Source: JBCBSZ01 sp039197885 (GTDB lineage Bacteria; Actinomycetota; Acidimicrobiia; Acidimicrobiales; Poriferisodalaceae). From it: 17,726 bases of DNA. The notes beneath the pieces were generated by a model. The model made no database searches. It was not told where the DNA came from and saw only the letters and a program-made list of their open reading frames with translations. The translations under genes and the position numbers were made by a program. The DNA is taken from contig JBCCTY010000055.1 of the NCBI GenBank assembly GCA_039197885.1, positions 1 to 17,726 on the forward strand, in the 5' to 3' direction. Below, in pieces: positions 11,590 to 17,726 of this stretch. How positions within the stretch are numbered: the first letter of the stretch is position 1; each line of letters opens with the position of its first letter.

Positions 11590-14227
11590 AGGCGGCGACG
11601 CCGACGATCGCTGAGTCGAGTGCCTGCCCGCCCAGCGAGCCCAGGAAGGCCTGGCTGGAGAAGTTGAAGATGCCACCGTCGCTGGCGACCATCAGGTAGC
11701 CGTCGCCGAAGGCCAACGCCCCGATCACCGGTGCGTTCAACGACGCCCCCTCGGTCAGCACGCCGGGAACGCTGCCCCGGAACTCGGCCTCGAAGGCGAA
11801 GATCCCCCCGTCCGCGGCGACCAGCCAGTACCCCGTGCCGTCCGGATCGGGAGCGATCCCGACGACCGGCTCGTTCAACGTCAGGCTCCCGGTCGAACCG
11901 TGGAACGCGGCGTTGCCGAACGAGAAGATCCCGCCGTCGGATCCCACGAGCCAGTACCCGCCACCATCGGCGGTCGAGGTCGACGCCACGATCGGTCCGT
12001 TGAGCGGCGTGGCCGACATGTCACCGAAGAACTCCGCCGCCCCGAACGCCAGCGCGCGACCTCGATCGGTGAAGACCCAGTACCCGTCACCGGAGGGCCG
12101 GACCGCGATCGACGAGACCCGCTCACCCGCATCGAGCGGCGACAGATCGACGTCGCCGAAGTGCTCGGCACCGCCGCGGACGTGCACCACCCCGGCGACA
12201 TCGAGCAGCCAGAGACCGCCCCCGTCGGCGTCCGTGGCGATCGAGACGATGTCGGAGGCGACGGCGTCGAGCGGGCCGGCTGCACCGAACCCGTAGAGCT
12301 CACCGCCACGCTCGGCCATCCAGTAGCCGGGCTCTGCCAGCGGGCTCGGGGCCGGCGTCGGGTCCGGCGCGGGCGTGGGAGCCGGCGTCGGATCGGGCAA
12401 CGGCGTGGGGGCCGGGTCAGGCGCTGGCGTCGGAACGGGTCCCGGCGTCGGATCCGGCGCGGGCGCAGGGGCCGGCTCATCCGGGATCGTCGCCGTCGCT
12501 CGTGCGGCGTCGCTCCGACCCACCACGTTCCGAGCGCGCAGCGTGAGGTCGAGGGTCTGCCCGTTCTCGAAGCCCGTCAGCGTGACCGAGCGCTCGTCGG
12601 GGTCGACCCGAACGAGCTCGCCGTCAGTGCGGACTTCGTACCGGGTGATCGGGAACCCGCCGTCGTCGAGCGGCGCCTCCCACGACACGACCACGACACC
12701 AGCGGCATCGGCTTCGACGTCGAGCGCCTGGGGTGTGGCGGGGGCGGCGCCGGCGTAGCCCACGATCGAGGTCGTCGGCCCTCGGAGCTGCGTGGATCCC
12801 TGGGCGAAGACCGAGAGCTCGTACGAGTCACCCGGCTCGACGTCGACACCAAAGGAGCGGAGGTTCAGGCCGGAGCCGAAGAACCCGCCGGTGGGCAGCT
12901 CGACGGCGAAGCCGATGGTCGCGCTCTCGCCGTTCGGACGGGGCGGATCCCAGGTGAAGAGCAGTCGGCCGGCGTCGTCGTCGTAGGACCATGCGAGGTT
13001 CTCGACCGGACCCGGGGCCCCTCCCGGCGTTGCCGACGCCTCGGCGGACGGGCCGGCGCCCGCCGGCGATTCGGCGGCGACGGTGAAGGTGTAGGTCGTG
13101 AGGTTGTCGAGGTCGTCGATCCAGACCTGCGTGTCCGTCGTCTCGACCACTCGGCCGCCCGGCTCGACGGTGACGACGTAGCGCTCGATCGGGACGATGC
13201 CCACCGGCGCCGTCCAGCTCACGCTCGCGGCGCCGTCCCGGCCCGTCGCGTTCACGAAGCGGATCGCGCCCGGCACCTGCTCCGCCACCGGCGTCGGCGC
13301 CTCGAGCTCAGTGACCCTCAGCCCGTCGGCGCTCTGATGGACCAGCGTCGCGCCATCGGCGGACAGGAACGCCGGCGCCCTCGCCCCGTCGATGGTGTGC
13401 ACCGTGTCCGAGGTGATGTCGTGCACGTAGAGCTCGGTCGAGGAGAACAGGTCATAGACCACCCGGCCGAGATCCCCCGACGCAGCCGAGAACGACGCAG
13501 TCGGTGGCGGGAGCCCGGGCGTCGAGCGAACCGGGAACTCACCGACCTCGATCCAGGAGGCGTCCGGTTCGACATCGATGGTGAACAGATCGTATGGCCC
13601 CTGGATCAGGAAGGCGGAGACGATGGACATGGCCCGGCGACCATCGTCGGCGAGGTACTGACCGACGACCGCTCTCTCCGGGCTGGAACCGGGTCTGGTC
13701 CAGCCCGCGACCTCACCGTCGATCAGGATGCGCCCGTCGGCCTCGACGACGCCAGGCCGGGTCGTGCTGCGGTAGGACGCCGCGTCGGTCGTCACGACGT
13801 CGCCGGTGCGGAGGTCGATGGTCGTCCCCGGTGCGACTGCTTCGCGGTTGCCCGTGACGAGGTCGTAGGTCGCGAGGTTCGGAACGAGACCGGTCACGAC
13901 CAGCCCGGTGTCGGTCACACCCTGGATGGCGCGGATCTCACCGAACGGCAGATCGAATGCACGTTGCTCCCCGGTCGAGAGATCGACCGTCACGAGGGCA
14001 TCCCGGAGATCGTTCTCGAACCAGCCCTCGAACCAGCCGGCCACCCATCGCCCCGAACGCGAGACCTCGACCTCACGCAGCGACGGGTTCCGGTCCGCCG
14101 GCAGCTCGAAGACCAGCTCGCTGCTCGCCGGAGCCGAACGAACGTCGTCGTCCATCGTCAGCACCAGCACCGACAGCAGCAGCACGGGGACGGCGGCGAG
14201 CGCGACGAGAGAGCGAAGCGGGGGCAC
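11579..14227 (-). CDS. Large secreted or membrane-anchored protein: FN3 domains, Pro/Ala hinge and six-repeat module
   Basis: From the GTG at 14225-14227 this is an 882-residue extracytoplasmic protein. Residues 5-25 are a hydrophobic signal or anchor segment without a lipobox. About 40-310 is a beta-rich region with short WD/TolB-like phrases (LVTVDLSTGEQ, TYDLVTGNRE, AFLSADGATL). Three fibronectin-III-like domains follow at about 312-402, 405-493 and 495-581. A Pro/Ala/Asp/Thr hinge spans 583-632, and six GYW-type repeats fill 634-882, probably a beta-propeller. The frame is open to 14392, but the extra 55 residues are Arg/Ser-rich and unlike a signal region, so I trim them. No Shine-Dalgarno precedes the GTG; TATCGT 6 nt upstream could be the -10 of a leaderless transcript. 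No catalytic motif is visible. A role in adhesion or extracellular binding is inference. The C-terminal module is shared with the gene at 16351-17726. Confidence 0.82.
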   Translation of the reverse strand: MPPLRSLVALAAVPVLLLSVLVLTMDDDVRSAPASSELVFELPADRNPSLREVEVSRSGRWVAGWFEGWFENDLRDALVTVDLSTGEQRAFDLPFGEIRAIQGVTDTGLVVTGLVPNLATYDLVTGNREAVAPGTTIDLRTGDVVTTDAASYRSTTRPGVVEADGRILIDGEVAGWTRPGSSPERAVVGQYLADDGRRAMSIVSAFLIQGPYDLFTIDVEPDASWIEVGEFPVRSTPGLPPPTASFSAASGDLGRVVYDLFSSTELYVHDITSDTVHTIDGARAPAFLSADGATLVHQSADGLRVTELEAPTPVAEQVPGAIRFVNATGRDGAASVSWTAPVGIVPIERYVVTVEPGGRVVETTDTQVWIDDLDNLTTYTFTVAAESPAGAGPSAEASATPGGAPGPVENLAWSYDDDAGRLLFTWDPPRPNGESATIGFAVELPTGGFFGSGLNLRSFGVDVEPGDSYELSVFAQGSTQLRGPTTSIVGYAGAAPATPQALDVEADAAGVVVVSWEAPLDDGGFPITRYEVRTDGELVRVDPDERSVTLTGFENGQTLDLTLRARNVVGRSDAARATATIPDEPAPAPAPDPTPGPVPTPAPDPAPTPLPDPTPAPTPAPDPTPAPSPLAEPGYWMAERGGELYGFGAAGPLDAVASDIVSIATDADGGGLWLLDVAGVVHVRGGAEHFGDVDLSPLDAGERVSSIAVRPSGDGYWVFTDRGRALAFGAAEFFGDMSATPLNGPIVASTSTADGGGYWLVGSDGGIFSFGNAAFHGSTGSLTLNEPVVGIAPDPDGTGYWLVAADGGIFAFEAEFRGSVPGVLTEGASLNAPVIGALAFGDGYLMVASDGGIFNFSSQAFLGSLGGQALDSAIVGVAAFTS
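11582..12328 (-). repeat. Six-repeat GYW(L/M)V module, copy 1 (249 codons)
   Basis: Six units of about 37-44 residues each open with GYW or GLW or GYL, continue with a hydrophobic pair and DGG(I/V)F-x-F, and end in a Gly/Asp turn. It is the C-terminal module of the 882-residue protein and has exactly the same length as the module at 16354-17100. By count, repeats 3-6 share about 84% identical residues with copy 2 (140 of 167). At the DNA level 11658-11739 matches 16427-16508 with 3 mismatches in 82 bases. Confidence 0.9.
12332..12475 (-). repeat. Low-complexity Pro/Ala/Thr/Asp hinge-coding repeat
   Basis: It encodes about 48 residues built from PAPDPTP- and PTPAP-like units between the third fibronectin-III-like domain and the six-repeat module. 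Such hinges act as extended, flexible spacers through the cell wall. The DNA is a degenerate short tandem repeat and may vary in length between strains. The paralogue at 16351-17726 lacks it. Confidence 0.85.
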
Positions 14228-14233
14228 CGGGCG

Positions 14234-14239
14234 ACGATA
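14234..14239 (-). promoter_or_regulatory. Putative -10 (TATCGT) of the 882-residue secreted protein
   Basis: TATCGT on the minus strand ends 6 nt before the GTG at 14227, and no ribosome binding site is present. The spacing suggests a leaderless transcript. No convincing -35 is visible. The 147-nt gap up to the divergent MFS gene holds nothing else I can name. Confidence 0.35.
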
Positions 14240-14374
14240 GGCAGCCGAGCACCGGCCTCGTCCATGGATCTGGGCGCACGCTGAGCGGGAGTTTCGCGAG
14301 CGTTGTCGAAGGTCGCCGCCGCGAGCCGAAGAACGGAGCGCGCACCCGGTCCTCACAGGCACCACACTGCGGGC

Positions 14375-15589
14375 ATGCAGCGCCGCCGCCACCTGATCTG
14401 GGCCTTCAGCGCCCTGTCCGCAGCGCTCGCCGCCGGCTACGGCGTGCTGTTCACCATCGTCGGCGACATCCGCGACGAGTACGGGCTCACCGACACCGCG
14501 GTCGGCCTGATCGTCGGGGTCGGGTTCCTGTCGGCGTTCGTCTCGCAGCTGACCATCGCACCCGTCGCCGACCGCGGTCGCGCCCGCCAGGTGGTCGTCG
14601 CCGGCGTGCTCGTCAACGTCCTGGGATTGCTCATGATGGGATTCGGCACGAGCCTCACGCCGATCCTCACCGGCCGGATCGTGTCCGGCATCGGCATCGG
14701 CGCCGCGCTGCCCGCCATCCGCCGGATCGTGATCCTCGCCGCCCCCGACGACCTCGGCCGGAACCTCGGACGGCTCCTCTCGGCCGACGTGTTCGGGTTC
14801 GCGATGGGGCCGGCGGTGTCGGCGATCCTCGTCGGCCCCTTCGGTCTCGCCGCCCCCTTCGTCGTCGTCTCGGCGGCCACCGGCCTCCTGGTCGTGGCCG
14901 TGTTCCTCGTCGAGGTCACCGAGACCGTCGATCCCTCACCGAGCAAGCTCGCCCTCGACCTCCTCGGTGATCGGGCCGTCGCAGGTGCGGTGGTGCTCGG
15001 GGCCGGGGCGTTTCTCATGATCGGCGGCTTCGATGCGCTGTGGGACGTCGTCCACGAGGACCTCGACACGCCGACGTGGATGGCCAACCTCGGCATCACG
15101 CTGTTCGCACTGCCGTTGATCATCCTGGGTCCGACCGGCGGTGCGCTCGCCCAGCGCGTCGGGCCGTACCGGATGGCCGCGCTCGGGCTGATCCTCGGCG
15201 CCGGCTTCATGACCACCTACGGACTCGTCCCCACCGGCACCTGGATCTTCGGCGTCTCGCTGTTCCACGCCGTGTCGGACGGACTGACGATCGCTGCGGC
15301 CGGGGTGGCGATCAGCATCGTGGTGCCCGAGCACCGCCAGGCCGGAGCGCAGGGCCTCATGGGTGGCGCGCAGGCCCTGACGGCGGGCATCACCGCGATC
15401 GCGATCGGCGCCACCTACGACGCCTTCGGCCGGACCGCCGCCTACTCCCTCACGGCGGTCGGGATGGTGGCGATGATCGTCGGCGGCATGGCGCTCGCGG
15501 CACCGACGTGGCGTCCCGGCCCCGTCACCGGCGCGGCGACCCCGGCGCCGGTCGAGGACGAGCAGCACCCGGAGCGACCCCGTTCCTAG
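14375..15589 (+). CDS. MFS transporter, 12 transmembrane segments
   Basis: This 404-residue major facilitator protein has about twelve hydrophobic segments in two halves. The loop-2/3 motif appears as PVADRGRARQVVVAG at 63-77 (Asp66, Arg67, Arg69), and RIVSGIGIGAALPAIRRIV is the motif-B-like fourth helix. Proteins of this shape export drugs or metabolites by proton exchange, or take up small molecules; the substrate is not readable. The ATG at 14375 directly precedes the basic MQRRRH and helix 1; a TTG at 14303 would add 24 residues of non-membrane sequence, so I prefer the ATG. The ribosome binding site is weak. A gene of unknown function follows 10 nt after the stop, and the pair is bracketed by the two paralogous secreted-protein genes. 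Confidence 0.9.
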   Translation: MQRRRHLIWAFSALSAALAAGYGVLFTIVGDIRDEYGLTDTAVGLIVGVGFLSAFVSQLTIAPVADRGRARQVVVAGVLVNVLGLLMMGFGTSLTPILTGRIVSGIGIGAALPAIRRIVILAAPDDLGRNLGRLLSADVFGFAMGPAVSAILVGPFGLAAPFVVVSAATGLLVVAVFLVEVTETVDPSPSKLALDLLGDRAVAGAVVLGAGAFLMIGGFDALWDVVHEDLDTPTWMANLGITLFALPLIILGPTGGALAQRVGPYRMAALGLILGAGFMTTYGLVPTGTWIFGVSLFHAVSDGLTIAAAGVAISIVVPEHRQAGAQGLMGGAQALTAGITAIAIGATYDAFGRTAAYSLTAVGMVAMIVGGMALAAPTWRPGPVTGAATPAPVEDEQHPERPRS

Positions 15590-15592
15590 ACT
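15587..15592 (+). promoter_or_regulatory. Putative -10 (TAGACT) before the 246-residue gene
   Basis: TAGACT overlaps the MFS stop codon and ends 7 nt before the GTG at 15600, where there is no Shine-Dalgarno. Spacing and sequence repeat those seen before merR (TAGGCT, 7 nt), suggesting a leaderless transcript from an internal promoter. No clear -35 is present. Confidence 0.4.
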
Positions 15593-15599
15593 CGATCGC

Positions 15600-16340
15600 G
15601 TGGCTGACGAGCGCGAGTCGAGCTCGCTCGACCGGATCATCCGGCGGGCCCAGGAGCTCGACGCCGATCGCGTCGACGACGGTCTCGACGACGAGGCGAT
15701 CGTCGCTGCCGCAGGCGAGGTCGGCATCTCCGCCGAGGCCGTGCGTGAGTCGATGGCGATCGAACGGTTCGGGCCGAGGCCGCGTCGACGCATGGGAGAT
15801 CGGCTGGTCGGACCCGGTCGGATCGTGGTCCAGCGCACCGTCACCCGGCCGAGTGCCGACGTCCTCGACCTGCTCGATGACTGGCTGACCTCGGGCCACC
15901 ACCTGCGCCGGCTCGACCGTGGCGGCGACGCAGGACGCTGGCGGAAGCGCACCGACGTCGCCGCCAACGCCCAGCGGGCCGTGAAGTCGCTCGCCGGAGG
16001 AGCGGCACTGGGAGCCGTGCGGATCGTCGAGGCCCGCGTCGCCCCGATCGGCGAGGAGCTCTCGCTGGTGCGCATCGAGGCCGACCGCAGCTCGTCCAGG
16101 CGAGCCACCGTCGGCGCCGCCGGCGGTCTCGGTGCCGCGTCGCTCGCCGGAGGTGCCGCGGCTGCCGTCGTCGTGCCACCCCTCGCCGCTGTCGCGGTGC
16201 CCGGACTCGTGCTCGCCGGAGCATCGACCATGGCGGCCAGGCGGACCGCTGCGAAGCTCGACGCGGAACTCCTCCGGCTGCTCGGTCAGGTCGGGGCTGG
16301 TGAGCGCCCCGGCCTGCTCGGACGCCTCCCCCGACGCTGA
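15600..16340 (+). CDS. Protein of unknown function with helical N-terminus and Gly/Ala-rich hydrophobic segment
   Basis: I do not recognise this 246-residue family with certainty. Residues 8-55 (LDRIIRRAQELDADRVDDGLDDEAIVAAAGEVGISAEAVRESM) resemble a short helical module found at the start of many uncharacterised bacterial proteins. Residues 60-165 are basic and mixed alpha/beta (RIVVQRTVTRPSADVLDLLDDWL, RIVEARVAPIGEELSLVRIEAD), perhaps a lipid- or ligand-binding fold. Residues 171-212 are Gly/Ala/Val-rich and hydrophobic, able to span or insert into a membrane once or twice like a glycine zipper. The C-terminus is amphipathic and basic. The start is GTG at 15600, 10 nt after the MFS stop, without a ribosome binding site but with a -10-like TAGACT 7 nt upstream. 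It converges with the right-hand secreted-protein gene, 10 nt between stops. Confidence 0.75.
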   Translation: MADERESSSLDRIIRRAQELDADRVDDGLDDEAIVAAAGEVGISAEAVRESMAIERFGPRPRRRMGDRLVGPGRIVVQRTVTRPSADVLDLLDDWLTSGHHLRRLDRGGDAGRWRKRTDVAANAQRAVKSLAGGAALGAVRIVEARVAPIGEELSLVRIEADRSSSRRATVGAAGGLGAASLAGGAAAAVVVPPLAAVAVPGLVLAGASTMAARRTAAKLDAELLRLLGQVGAGERPGLLGRLPRR

Positions 16341-16350
16341 GACGACGGGA

Positions 16351-17726
16351 TCACGAGAAGGCGGCGACCCCGATCACGGGGCTCAGCAGCGCCTGCCCGC
16401 CGAGCGAACCGAAGAACTCCTCACCGGAGAAGTTGAAGATCCCACCGTCGCTGGCGACCATCAGGTAGCCGTCACCGAAGGCCAACGCCCCGATCACCGG
16501 CGCGTTCAGGACCGTCCCCTCGGCCAGCGCCCCGGGCACGCTGCCCCGGAACTCCGCTTCGAACGCGAAGATCCCCCCGTCGGCAGCGACCAACCAGTAC
16601 CCCACCCCGTCCGGATCGGGCGCGATCCCCACCACCGGCTCGTTGAGCGTGAGGCCTCCGGTCGAGCCGTGGAACTCCGCGTCGCCGAACGAGAAGATCC
16701 CGCCGTCGGAACCCACCATCCAGTAGCCCCCACCCGAGGCGGTCGACGTCGACGCCACGATCGACCCGTTGAGCACGACGTCGGTCATGTCGCCGAACGA
16801 CGCCGCCGCTCCGAACGCCTGCACCCGACCGCGATCGGTGAACACCCAGTACCCATCCCCGGCCGGACGGACGGCGATCGACGTCACCGCCTCCTCCGGA
16901 TCGAGGATCGCCAGGTCCGCATCACCGAAGTGCTCGGCGCCGTCCCGGGTGACGACGGCGCCGTCCGCACGGAGCAGCCATAACCCGGTGCCCGTTCGAT
17001 CGGTCGCGACCGAGACGACGTCGGTCTCCGCGACCGAGCGGATCTCCTGCGCCGAACCGAACTCGTAGACGGCGCCGTCCTGCTCCACCATCCAGTAGCC
17101 CGCGCCGCGAGGGATGGTGAACGAGATCGCGGCCGCAGCACCGGCACCGAACGACGAGTCCAAGACGACCCGCACGGTGCGCTCGGCCCCGGGGGGTGCC
17201 GACAGCCGGACCCGGCGGTCGTCGACCGACGTCGACGCGAGCAGCCGCACGTCGTCAGACCACACCGAGTACCCCCGGATCGTCCCCGTGCCGAGATGCG
17301 CTGGCGGTGACCAGGAGAGCTCGACGGTGTCGTCGTCGATGACGGTTGCCGTGAGGTCCTCCGGTGCGCCCGGTCGCAGCCCGACGAGCTCGACGACACT
17401 GATCGGCCCGTCCCCACCCGGGCCCACGGCCCGAACCGACACCTCGGTGACCGCTGCGGTCAGGTCGGCGTCGATCCGCACCTCGATCAGCTCGGGTTCG
17501 CTCATCTGGATCTGGTCGGCCGGGATCGGACCGTCCGGTCCGATCACCTCGTAGCCGGTGACCTCACCGCCGGTCGTCGGAGCGAACCACTCGACCTGTG
17601 CCGGGCCGCTGACCTGCGAGACGAAGTACCCGGCTGCGTCCACGACGGGACCAGGCGGCTCCTCGGCGGCGGCGGGCGTCACCGGCCACGTGAATGCCAG
17701 AGCGAGGAAGCAGCCGAGCAGGATCC
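16351..17726 (-). CDS. Secreted FN3/six-repeat protein, N-terminus beyond the window (partial)
   Basis: The frame remains open through the right edge, so the start codon lies outside. The first visible residues, ILLGCFLALAFTWPVTPAAA, are the hydrophobic core and cleavage region of a signal peptide, so only a few residues are missing. The GTG at 17680-17682 falls inside that signal and is not the true start. Two fibronectin-III-like domains follow (AQVEWFAPTTGGEVTGYEV..., and APEDLTATVIDDDTVELSW...), then directly the six GYW repeats at 16354-17100. There is no proline hinge and no TolB-like region, so this is a shorter relative of the gene at 11579-14227. A six-bladed extracellular propeller on FN3 spacers is the likely architecture; ligand and function are unknown. 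Confidence 0.85.
   Translation of the reverse strand, partial: ILLGCFLALAFTWPVTPAAAEEPPGPVVDAAGYFVSQVSGPAQVEWFAPTTGGEVTGYEVIGPDGPIPADQIQMSEPELIEVRIDADLTAAVTEVSVRAVGPGGDGPISVVELVGLRPGAPEDLTATVIDDDTVELSWSPPAHLGTGTIRGYSVWSDDVRLLASTSVDDRRVRLSAPPGAERTVRVVLDSSFGAGAAAAISFTIPRGAGYWMVEQDGAVYEFGSAQEIRSVAETDVVSVATDRTGTGLWLLRADGAVVTRDGAEHFGDADLAILDPEEAVTSIAVRPAGDGYWVFTDRGRVQAFGAAASFGDMTDVVLNGSIVASTSTASGGGYWMVGSDGGIFSFGDAEFHGSTGGLTLNEPVVGIAPDPDGVGYWLVAADGGIFAFEAEFRGSVPGALAEGTVLNAPVIGALAFGDGYLMVASDGGIFNFSGEEFFGSLGGQALLSPVIGVAAFS
16354..17100 (-). repeat. Six-repeat GYW(L/M)V module, copy 2 (249 codons)
   Basis: It is the same 249-residue module as at 11582-12328, in the same orientation and about 4.77 kb away. 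Repeats 4 and 5 are the most alike (37 of 42 and 40 of 44 residues identical); the first repeats have diverged more. As long direct repeats, the two copies could recombine and delete the MFS gene and the 246-residue gene between them. Confidence 0.9.

Noticed and set aside
11900..14284. 794-codon plus-strand open frame antisense to the large secreted protein
   Set aside because: It is Arg/Gly/Asp-rich shadow sequence; the minus-strand frame encodes recognisable FN3 domains and repeats.
14228..14392. Start of the 882-residue secreted protein at 14392
   Set aside because: The extra 55 residues are Arg/Ser-rich and would put the signal segment far from the N-terminus; they also overlap the divergent MFS start.

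Overview
The window is a gene-dense stretch of high-GC DNA (about 70% GC by eye, strong G/C preference at third codon positions). It fits a free-living actinobacterium, most plausibly class Acidimicrobiia (Ilumatobacter-like). The pointers are an Rv0121-type putative F420/FMN split-barrel protein, an HMG-CoA-synthase-like/DUF35 fusion, an SCP2-type thiolase, and secreted proteins carrying GYW(L/M)V-x2-DGGIF-x-F repeats. The taxonomic call is inference; there is no rRNA or tRNA. I see no insertion sequence, phage gene or CRISPR array.

Layout. Bases 1-228 are a 92-bp tandem repeat (2.5 copies in view) that runs into the stop codon of a hemolysin III-family membrane protein gene. From 5158 leftwards a minus-strand run holds an aldo/keto reductase, an amidohydrolase of the D-aminoacylase superfamily, an SCP2-type thiolase and the hemolysin III protein, with gaps of 44, 45 and 63 nt. 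A MerR regulator is transcribed divergently. The 57-nt region between reductase and regulator holds a perfect 18-bp palindrome in a 19-bp promoter spacer, the arrangement typical of MerR-controlled promoters. Next comes one unbroken minus-strand frame (5590-7551) joining an AraC regulator to a siderophore-type binding lipoprotein, although the lipoprotein has its own Shine-Dalgarno, ATG and lipobox. A PPOX-type gene is divergent from it.

A second minus-strand run reads from 10868 leftwards: a small membrane protein, an AlkA-type DNA glycosylase, and a thiolase-fold/DUF35 fusion whose expected catalytic Cys and Glu appear to be replaced by Ala. It has a good TTGACA/17 bp/GATATT promoter and faces a divergent TetR gene. 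The right third holds two large secreted proteins on the minus strand. Both carry fibronectin-III-like domains and the same 249-residue six-repeat C-terminal module, likely a beta-propeller. They flank a plus-strand pair: an MFS transporter and a 246-residue protein of unknown function. The right-hand secreted protein runs off the end of the window.

The points most worth follow-up are the AraC/lipoprotein fused frame, the MerR palindrome with apparently leaderless starts, the degenerate HMG-CoA-synthase-like active site, and the duplicated secreted repeat module. I did not find a clear multi-gene defence, secretion or biosynthetic system that would count as a wholly new system.
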